Made by a program: the position numbers and the translations under genes. Of a DNA stretch of 64,000 nucleotides, positions 51,337 to 61,200 are shown one piece after another. This stretch comes from CAVQDV01 sp963711375 (lineage in GTDB: Bacteria > Pseudomonadota > Gammaproteobacteria > Coxiellales > Coxiellaceae): the NCBI GenBank assembly GCA_963711375.1, contig CAVQDV010000005.1:2480001-2544000 (forward strand). Direction: 5' to 3'. Positions within the stretch are counted from its first letter, which is position 1, and every line of letters starts with the position of its first letter. The notes beneath the pieces were generated by a model. That model saw nothing but the letters and a program-made list of their open reading frames with translations, did no database searches and was not told the DNA's origin.

Positions 51337-54300
51337 TCGACCCACAAATCGATTTTACTACCTCGATAAATGGGAGGGGATCCCTTAACAGTGCAAAGTG
51401 GTCTCCAGGCAGTAAAATATGCTGGGTCGCACCTTCTGTTATACTTGACCAGGCTTTTACTTCATCGTTTGGCGCAATGCTATCTTCACTGCAATGAATA
51501 GTAGTTATAGGCATTGCGAATAATTTTTTTATTTCAAAAAGTGTATCTAATAATTTCTGATCAGCCAGAAATATTGGTAAATAAAGGGCCATGGCCTCCG
51601 GATCATTTTTTATCTTCTCTGGAATCCCTTCAACAATTTTTATGTCACCACTCGTATAATAAGTCGCCGAAAACCCTGACAAAATCATATGATGGGGCAT
51701 CGGCAAATTAAGGGTTTGCAGTTGTTTCACCACCTCACACGCCATTCTAACCCCCGCACTATGCGCAAAAATAATATACGGTTCCTCTAAATAATCCAAT
51801 AATGCATGGGTAATACCAAACGTGACGTCTGGGAGTGCCGTTAATAATGGCTCATGGTAGCGCTGCTCACGCCCAGGAAGCTGAATAAGATTTAATTCTA
51901 CTCCCTCGGGCATTTGTGGACCCCAAGCTCTAAAATTTCCAGCACTCCCTCCAGCATGGTGAAAACAAAAAACACGAACTTTTGGGTGAGAAAGGGGCTT
52001 TTCTCGCAGCAACCAAGCGGAACTTGCGAGGGTTGACATAAGCGTTCCCATTTTTTTTGCTGCCTCACCACCACTCTCAATTTGAAGCAACTCGGCTAAA
52101 TAGTGAGACATTGTGTTAATATTAGAATAATCAAAAATAGCTGTAGCGGACAAAATACGGGTTTCACCAAGGTTCTCTTGTAAATAATTTTTTAATTCCA
52201 TCGCCATCAGAGAATCAAGACCCATATCAAAAAAATTTTTTTCCTCATCGATGGCTTGAGAACTGGATAATCCAAGAACCAATTGAAGAAGATCACGTAT
52301 AAAAGCCTTAATTGTAGGCAAACGTTCTGCAGGAGCAAGCCATTGTAGCTGCTCCTGCAATTTTTCTTTGCTTATTTTTACGGGCAAAAAATTTTGAAGC
52401 CACGTGGGTGGCTTTATTAGATGTTTTATATAATTTCCCCAATTGATGTTGGCTATAATGATATTTGCTTTCGGTAATAATAAAGCTGTTTCTAATGCCT
52501 GCATTCCTGCTTTCAACTTTAGCGGGGAAAAACCGGATTTTATTTGCCGAGATTCCAGAGCTTTTGCCATACCTACCTCTCCCCACGGTCCCCAAGAGAG
52601 GCTTTGCGCCGGCAAATTTTGCTGTCTGCGATATTCGCAAAGCGCATCCATGAACGCATTAGCTGCCGTATAATTACTTTGCCCAAGGTTTCCAAGCGTG
52701 GCTGCAAGAGAGGAAAACATGACGAAAAGATCAAGATTTTTGGAATATTTATGCAAATAAAAACTGCCATAAACTTTCGGACGAAAGACGGCTTCAAAAC
52801 GTTCCCAATTTTGCTGCATCAAGGTGGCATCATCCAAAACTCCCGCTAAATGAAAAATACCTTTTAAAGGCTTTTCCCTTTCTAGACGATTCAGTAAATC
52901 TGCCACCGATTTTTCATCGCCAATGTCTAAGCTCTCATAGGAAACTTTTGTATTTTGGGTTTCAAGATTTTTTATCTTCATTTTAATTTCATCGTTGAAG
53001 GCTGCCCTTCCCGTGAGAATAATATTCCCCACGCCTTTCCCCACCAAGCATCCTGCAAGCACCAAGCCTAGGCCGCCTAAACCACCGGTAATCAAGTAGC
53101 TAGCTCCTGCACGTATCCCACCCTCAACATTTATTTCATTCTTAGGTTCGCGAGCCGAGTTGAGTTTCATTAAGCGGGGCACATAGCATTGATTTTTGCT
53201 TAACATGATAATGCTTTCATCATTTTTTGAAAAAAGTAGCTGCAGCATTACTTCTTTATCCCAATCACTGCTTAGGTTTATGTGCTTGATGGGCCACAGA
53301 GGATATTCAGCTAAAATAGTTTTAAACAATCCATTTAAAGGGCTTTGTGGTAGATTATTTGATGTAATATTCTGCGTAATTAAAAATACTAGAGGCTTTA
53401 CCGTTTCTTCCAACTCCCCGAGAGCTTGAGTAAGATGCAAAAAACTTTCTGCACCTACCGTTTGGGCATTTCGAATAGTATCAGCAGACAACAAAACACT
53501 ACTATTTGTGCTAGAAGCATGTAAAATTCCATTAAAAAATTCTGATTTTAATAAAATCGCAAAATCTTCCTTGTTTTTGGGGTGATTTTCAATGTCGATG
53601 CAACGGCAGGTTCCGCCTCTACTTTTTAAAAACTTTATTAAAGCAGCAGAAACCTCTGCATCGCTCAATACTAACCAATGCCCTGCTTTATTCGGTAAAG
53701 TAAAGTCTTCAAATGATTTTTCTTGCCAAGCCCATTCATACAAGAACTCATCATGCTGTTGTTCAGTTAAAGCCTTTACCCAATACCGTTGGCGATTATA
53801 AGCCGGAAGATTGAGAAACCGTTCCTGCAAGGTTAATAATTCTTTATCGGTATATTTCGGACCCTCCTCAATAATTAAATGTGCATTGGTGCCGCTAAAT
53901 CCAAAAGAACTAACCCCAGCTCGGCGAACTCGCTCCCCACGTTTCCAGGCTTGATTTTCAGTTATAATTTCTGCCGGGAAATTCAGTTCAATATGAGGAT
54001 TTAATTTCGTAAAATGCAAGTGCTTTGGAAGCATCTCATGTTGCAAAGCTAAAACAACTTTAATCACGCCTGCAACACCAGCTGCCGCTTCCAAATGTCC
54101 AATATTGGTTTTTACAGAACCCAATTTTAATGGATGAGATGTTTCTCGATCGCCATAAGCCGCACCTGCTGCCAGAACCTCTATTGGGTCTCCAAGCGAG
54201 GTCCCTGTTCCATGGGTTTCAAGATAATCAATATCTTTTCCTTCTAATTTTGCTTTCGCTAATACGTGACGAATTAATTTTTCTTGTGCCGCTCCATTAG

Positions 54301-55240
54301 GCACTGTTAAACCACTGCTTGCACCATCCTGATTGACGCCGCTGGCTCTAATAACTGCAAGAATAGTGTTACCATCATGCAAAGCATCACTTAAGCGTTT
54401 CAAGACCAGTATTCCACAGCCCTCTCCCCTCACGTAACCATTAGCACTTGCATCAAATGTTTTGCAGCGCCCATCGCTGGCTAACATACCCGCTTTTGAA
54501 AAGTCGATGCTTAGATCGGGAGCTAACATTAAATTCACGCCACCCGCCAAGGCTAAATTCGCTTCACCATTTCGTAAACTGGCGCAAGCCTGGTCAATGG
54601 CTACCAAGGATGACGAGCAGGCTGAATCGATTGCAAAATTTGCCCCTTGCAAGCCGAAATAAAATGCAATTCTTCCCGAAGCTGCGCTAAAAGCATTGCC
54701 AGTCGCCATATAAGGATTAATTAATTCTTTATTGCCACTGGCCGTTAATAAATCTATATAATCGTGAGAACTAATACCAATATATACACCGGTTAAACTA
54801 TTTTTCAGCGATTCAGGCACGATACCTGCAGATTGAATTGCTTCATAACTGACTTCCAGCAATAAACGTTGCTGAGGATCTAAATATTCAGCCTCTCTTG
54901 GACTAATCCCAAAAAAATCAGCATCAAATTCACTTACGTCGAGATTTAAAAAACCACCCAGTCTTGTGATCATTTTACCCGGTGCTTTTGGATCTTGATC
55001 ATAAAAAAGATCAACATCCCAACGATTTGAAGGCACTTCCGTGATTGCATCACCACCGCACTCTAACAAAGACCAGAAAGCCTCAACATGGTTTGCTCCT
55101 CCTGGAAATCGGCAGCCCATTCCGATAATGGCGATAGATTCATGATAGGGAGCTACTTCAGCCTTGAGTTGACGAATATTTTCTAATGCAGACCTTAGAG
55201 CTTCCTCGTATTGATGCTGTTTTTTGTTGTCTTCTTCCAT
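51317..55240 (-). CDS. PKS 2: AT-less type I polyketide synthase, KS-KR-ACP-TE
   Basis: 1307 residues from the ATG at 55240. A short coiled-coil docking segment (1-30, EEALRSALENIRQLK) is followed by KS 35-460 with Cys208 in IDSACSSSLV and both His (ETHGTGT, NIGHLEA). There is no AT; only LPAYNRQRYW marks the former linker. KR about 680-930 has TGGLGGLG, RPKVYG, FSSLAA and NYTAAN, so it looks active. ACP (MGLDSLMAMEL) is near 1020, and a TE ends the protein, with Ser in FAHSAGVRM (Ala for the first Gly of GxSxG) and His in GDHFALL. It starts 14 bases after the NRPS stop. The NRPS itself already ends in a TE. Confidence 0.93.
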   Translation of the reverse strand: MEEDNKKQHQYEEALRSALENIRQLKAEVAPYHESIAIIGMGCRFPGGANHVEAFWSLLECGGDAITEVPSNRWDVDLFYDQDPKAPGKMITRLGGFLNLDVSEFDADFFGISPREAEYLDPQQRLLLEVSYEAIQSAGIVPESLKNSLTGVYIGISSHDYIDLLTASGNKELINPYMATGNAFSAASGRIAFYFGLQGANFAIDSACSSSLVAIDQACASLRNGEANLALAGGVNLMLAPDLSIDFSKAGMLASDGRCKTFDASANGYVRGEGCGILVLKRLSDALHDGNTILAVIRASGVNQDGASSGLTVPNGAAQEKLIRHVLAKAKLEGKDIDYLETHGTGTSLGDPIEVLAAGAAYGDRETSHPLKLGSVKTNIGHLEAAAGVAGVIKVVLALQHEMLPKHLHFTKLNPHIELNFPAEIITENQAWKRGERVRRAGVSSFGFSGTNAHLIIEEGPKYTDKELLTLQERFLNLPAYNRQRYWVKALTEQQHDEFLYEWAWQEKSFEDFTLPNKAGHWLVLSDAEVSAALIKFLKSRGGTCRCIDIENHPKNKEDFAILLKSEFFNGILHASSTNSSVLLSADTIRNAQTVGAESFLHLTQALGELEETVKPLVFLITQNITSNNLPQSPLNGLFKTILAEYPLWPIKHINLSSDWDKEVMLQLLFSKNDESIIMLSKNQCYVPRLMKLNSAREPKNEINVEGGIRAGASYLITGGLGGLGLVLAGCLVGKGVGNIILTGRAAFNDEIKMKIKNLETQNTKVSYESLDIGDEKSVADLLNRLEREKPLKGIFHLAGVLDDATLMQQNWERFEAVFRPKVYGSFYLHKYSKNLDLFVMFSSLAATLGNLGQSNYTAANAFMDALCEYRRQQNLPAQSLSWGPWGEVGMAKALESRQIKSGFSPLKLKAGMQALETALLLPKANIIIANINWGNYIKHLIKPPTWLQNFLPVKISKEKLQEQLQWLAPAERLPTIKAFIRDLLQLVLGLSSSQAIDEEKNFFDMGLDSLMAMELKNYLQENLGETRILSATAIFDYSNINTMSHYLAELLQIESGGEAAKKMGTLMSTLASSAWLLREKPLSHPKVRVFCFHHAGGSAGNFRAWGPQMPEGVELNLIQLPGREQRYHEPLLTALPDVTFGITHALLDYLEEPYIIFAHSAGVRMACEVVKQLQTLNLPMPHHMILSGFSATYYTSGDIKIVEGIPEKIKNDPEAMALYLPIFLADQKLLDTLFEIKKLFAMPITTIHCSEDSIAPNDEVKAWSSITEGATQHILLPGDHFALLRDPLPFIEVVKSICGSIMEARQ

Positions 55241-55254
55241 AACTTTCACCAATA

Positions 55255-58200
55255 TTATTTTTTTAAATTTCGAATTTGTTGAGCCACTTCATTAATGCTG
55301 CCGACTTCAAGGAGGCTATAATGATCACCCACCATGTTATATATCTCTATTTTTCCTGTGCTTATTTCGTTCCACCCATGCTGATCTTTTACGCCCCGCA
55401 ATATTGAGGCATTGATAAGAAGCAAATCGGCTTCAATTAAATGAACCTGATACGTTTTTAACGCAAGCCTATTCGCTCGATACACTTCATAAGATCTTTT
55501 AAACTGATTCACTCCGGTTTCACTGATAATTATTCCATGTTTTAAAAGAATATCGATCGCCCGTTTCTCACTTTCCAAAACAGTCTCATATTGTCCGAGT
55601 TGCCTTACCTCTTCTTCAATATTCTTTCCAGATATTTTTGCTAGATCTTGTATAAAGTGAAATAGCCCTTCCAATTCACTATTCATTTTCGGTTGAATTT
55701 CTTTTTGTAAAAGGTGAGGTGCTAAGGCATCAATGAAGACAAGGGTACCAACTGTCTCCCCTTCTCGGGTCAACTGACTATACATTTCAAGGGCAATCGT
55801 AGCCCCAAAAGACCAAGCCGCTAAATGATAGGGCCCTCTTGGTTGAATGGTTTTAATTTCCTGAATATAGGTAGCGGCCATTTCAGAAATACTATTTTGT
55901 GGTACATGGTTTATTAATAATCCCTGCGACTGTAGACCATAGCAACGCCGCTCGCCCTCAAAGACTTGCGCGAGATGAATGTAGCATGCCACAGCACCAC
56001 CGATTGGGTGAATACAAAACAAAGGCGCTTCTCTTCCTGTTTGATTCATAGCCACCAAGCAACGCTCAGTAAATTGAGCTTGGGTGTCGATAAGAAAACC
56101 TAAACTCTCGATGGTAGGTGCTACAAACAACTCTGCAACAGGAATCTTGACCTTAAGGGCTTCATGTATTTTAAAAAACAATTGAGTCGCCAAAAGTGAA
56201 TGCCCTCCCAACTCAAAGAAATTGTCGTAAATACCTACCTTTTCAATCTTTAAGCACTCTTCCCATATTCCTGCCAAAATTTCTTCTGTCATTGTTCTGG
56301 GCGCGATGTAGTGTTGACGGATTTCAACTCCTTCAGGGCTTGGCAGTGCTTTTAGATCTATTTTTCCAGTCGGGCTAAGAGGCATAGTTTCCAATCGTAT
56401 AAAAAATGAAGGGACCATATAATTTGGCAGCTCTTTATTTAAATATTCACGTAAGCCTGCCGGCTCAACAGAAGCGCCCGGTTTCGCAATAAAATAAGCA
56501 ACCAAGCGCTTATTTCCAGGCTCATCCTCCCGTGCAAACACTAGGGCTTCTTGAATATCGGGATGACCTAAAAGAGTCGATTCAATTTCACCCAGCTCAA
56601 CCCGAAATCCACGAATTTTCACTTGATGATCTATACGACCTACATATTGGATATTTCCATCCTCAAGGTAGCGACAAAAATCTCCGGTTCGATACATTCG
56701 AAGCTTTGGACCTTTTATAAAGGAATGATAAATAAATTTTTCGTCCGTGAGCTCCGGGCGATTTAAATAGCCATTTGCAAGGCCCGCCCCAGCAATAAAT
56801 AATTCACCTATACAACCGATGGGGACGGGATTGAGTACAGAATCGAGAATAAACGTTTCTGTATTTCCAATGGGTCTTCCAATTGGATAAGTTGAAAAGT
56901 CCTCAATTTCGGTATGAATTTCGATAGGAGTATTGGAAACATAAATGCGAGCCCATATTGATTCAACAGTCGTTTCCGTTGGACCATAACAATTCCATAT
57001 ATCAAAGGGCAATTTTTGTGGAATGGTCCACGTAATTTTCTCACCTCCCATTCTAAATACTCTTAAGGCACAAGTCATAGGCCAGGGAATTGAAAATAAA
57101 TTTTTAGCCACTGGAGTCGTCACATTCGAAATGGTAATATTGTTTTTCAAAATAAATTTCTGCAATTCCACATGGTCATATTTTATAGCCTCTGGCAAAA
57201 TCCATACGCTCGCGCCTCGCGTGAGCAGGGGTAAGGTTTCACAGAAAAAAGGATCGAATGCTTGGCTGCTGAATTGAGTAGACCGATCCTCTGAAGTTAT
57301 CCCTAAGCTCTTGTGATACCAAGTCACCAAATTAACGAGACCTCTATGAGGCACTATCACGCCTTTGGGAGTGCCTGTCGTTCCTGAAGTATAAATAATG
57401 TAGGCAATATCAGTCGACTTCACCTCTTTTTTCAAATTTGCATGGTCGATGGCATTCAAATTCATTTCCAAAAGTGTTAGGAGAGGACGTGAAAGATTTT
57501 CAAAATTTATTTTTCGAGGATAATCTAAGAGAATAAGTTTACAATGGCTGTCTTCAACTAAAAATCGGATTCTATCCGCTGGATAATCTGGATTGACGGG
57601 AACATAAATAACCCCCAACTTAAATGAAGCTATCATTGAAATTACTAAATTTTCCGTTCGCTCCATTGCAACCAAGATGGAATCTCCTTTATTAATTCCT
57701 TGCTGTTCAAGATATCGTGCCAATTGATTTGCTTTTTCATTCAAAGCTCGGTAGCTCAGATGCCGATTTTCAGAAACAACAGCCAAATTATCGGGAGTTT
57801 TCTCAACCTGCTCTTCAAACAGTTGATGGATCGCTTTGTTCAATGGATACTCCAACGCGGTATTATTCCAATCCACTAGGATTTTTTGTTTTTCATCCGG
57901 CAATAATATTTCATAGTCATGTATAAATCGATCTGGCCCTGAGACCATCTGATCAATTAAATATTCCATGTGTCTGATTAATCTTTCGATATCCTTTGAC
58001 TCATAAAATACTTCATTGTATCCAATTTTAATAGACAATTGATTTCCAGGAAAAATCAAAATATTTAGATCATAATTGGTTTGTTCTTTGTAAATCACTT
58101 CACGAATCGAAAGCGCCTTATTATTTTCTATAACGGCATTAATTGGATAATTCTCAAATACAAAGAGTTGGTCAATGAGAGGCGTTCGGGAATCAAAACC

Positions 58201-61200
58201 GACCCAGCTTTGAATGTGTCCCAACGAAGTATAATCATATTCTTGGGAGCGACTAAGATGAGCTTGAATTTGCTTAAGGTAGGATTGGCCCGTCATTTCT
58301 CGACTGAATTGAATTCTAAGCGGTAAAGTATTTATGAATAAGCCCACTTGCTCATGGCTACTGTTAAGCATTGAGGCTCGCCCTGAAACGACATTTCCAA
58401 AAACAACATCGTCTTGTCCCGTGTAATAGCGTAAAATTATGCCCCAGACTCCCAGCAACCAGGTATTCAAGGTGAGCCCTAATTTTTTAGCCTGATCGTT
58501 CAAGGCTTTTGTTTTGATGAAATCAAATTTCAATTCCAGACTTTTCAATCGAAAAGAAGCATCCTCCGAAAGGGGTTTCAATTTTTTGATGGATAAAATG
58601 CTTGCTCCATTCAAACCCTGGAGATACTGAGTCCAATAGGCCTTGGCCTTTTCCTCAGATTGCAGACGAAGGTGAGCAATAAAATCTCGGTAGTGTATAG
58701 GTCTTAATTCGGGAAGCTCTTGCCCCTCAATTTGTCGATGATAATAATCCAATAATTTTCCTAGAAGAATAGAACTGCTCCACCCATCCAGTAATATATG
58801 GTGATACACCCAAACCAATAGTGTTTTTGTCGGGCTTAGCTGAATTAAATAAAAACGCATTAATGGAAGCTGCTTAAGATCAAATCCTTTTACGCCCTCT
58901 TCCTCATAAAGCGCTTGCAATTCTGCGCGCCAATCGGCTGATGTTTGCCAATCCAATTCTTTCCAAGGTAAATCCAGTTTTTCTTGAACTATTTGTATGG
59001 GATCTCCACTCAAGTCCCAATAAAAATAGCTTCTTAAAATATCATATTGTTCGATTAATTTTTTCCAAGCATTTTGTAACGCGTTACGATTCAGCAGACC
59101 CTCAATGAGAAACCCATTTCGGATAATGTATCCACCGATATGAGGGTCTTTTAAGGTTAAAAAAAGAATGCCCTTCTGCATGGGAGAGAGAGGATAAGCA
59201 TCCTCTGTATTACTTGGTAAAATCTGATTAATCTGCTTCTGCGTAAATTTAAGCATAGGAAGATCAGAAGGGATCAACCATTGCATGTCCTTCATGAAGA
59301 TTTTTTCCTTAATAAATCGTATTAAGCACTCATGATAGCCCTGCACAAATTTTCGCACGATTTCTGGTCGATAATATTTCGTGTTGTAAGTAATCCACAT
59401 TCTTAGACGACCATTAGCAATCGCGCAATTAAATTCCATCAATGAATTCCCGAAATTTTCTGGCGCCACAGAATTCCCGGAAGAGGTTTCAGCAAATTCC
59501 AAAAGTCCTTTGCTTCCCGTAAATTGACCTAAGTAATTAAAAATAAGTTTAGGGCCATCGTAGACTTTTAAATCGCTTATTTCTGGATCCGCTAAATATC
59601 TCAACATTCCATAAACCAAGCCATTTCCAGGCACTTGGTGTAGTTGTTCCTTTATTGATTTTATTATTTCGGGCAAGGCTTGCAGCGTATTCGGCAAATG
59701 AAAATAAACCGGATAAAGCGAGGTGAACCAGCCAATAGTTTGACTAATATCGACAACGTTCCCAAAAAGAGATTCTTCGCGACCATGCCCTTCCAAGTGT
59801 AAAATAAGCTGTTCTTGTTTAAAATACTCACGATACGACATGACAAGTGCTGCTAACAAGGTCTCATTGATTTGAGTTCGATAAATCTTAGGCAATTCTT
59901 TGAGAAAAATGGCGGTTTCGCTTTCGCTTAAACTCCAATCCAAGAACTCTCTCTTATTTTCTCTTTCCTCAACTGGTACACCCTCATATTCCTCTGGGAC
60001 GTACTTTGTCAGTGAAGGATTTAACCAATAGGCTTTCGCTGCTAAAATGTTCGGATTATTGTCTTCTTTTATTACTGCTTCCAGCAATTTCGCCCAGTCT
60101 TTATAAGAATTATTTTCCATTGGTAAAAGCGGTTCTTTCCCTTGAAGACGAGCCTCGTAGGCCACAAGTAAATCCGCAAACAAAATTCGCCACGATACAC
60201 CATCCACAATCAAATGATGTATGACAAAAAATAATCGGTATTGATGATCCGCGGCACCTTGAATTAAGGCAATTCGATAAAGAGGGCCTGATTCAATGTT
60301 TAAGCTTGACTGCAAAGAATTTGCATAACGATCTACAGCGGAATCGAAATTCACTTCTTTAGACAAATCCGCAAACTCAATAATTGGATCGTCCATGAAT
60401 TCTTGATACCACTGAAGTCGCTTTTGAATGGAATAGCGAATTCGGAAAGCATCATGATGAATAAAAACATCCACAAGTGCTTTTTTGAGAATCTCGACAT
60501 TTGTCTCGCTTGACACACATAAGAGTTGTGCTTGATTAAAATGCTGCGGATTTAAAAATGCCTGATCAAAAAACCAGTGTTGAATCGGCAATAAAGGAAT
60601 ATCACCCTGATTTTCTGTTTCTTGCTGAAGCGCCATTTCAAGCGAAACCCTTTGAGAGAGGCCTGCGATGGTGTTAGCCATAAAGATATCGTTTGTTCGT
60701 AGATGGATTCCTTGTTTTCGTGCACGGGAAACCACCTGGATGCTGATGATAGAGTCTCCACCTAATTCAAAAAAATTGTCCTGTATTCCGACCTGTTCAA
60801 GATGCAAAATGTCTTGCCAAATTTCGGTTAAGGCTATTTCTGTCGGTGTTTGAGGAGCAACATACTCTCGACGAATTTCCGAGCCTTCTGGACTTGGTAA
60901 GGCTTTACGATCTAACTTACCATTCGGTGAAAGCGGCATCGCATCCAGTTTGATAAAAAAGGAGGGAAGCATGTAGTCCGGCAGGAGAGTCTTTAAATAA
61001 TCTCGCAAAGCGCTGGCCTCTAGATGGGCATCCGGCTTCGCTACGTAATAGGCAACTAGGCGCTTGTTGCCAGGTTCATCTTCACGAGCCAAAACAACGG
61101 CTTCTTGAATGTCTGAATACTCCAAAAGATCCGATTCAATTTCACCCAATTCAATTCGGAATCCTCGGATTTTAACTTGATTATCCATACGGCCCAAGTA

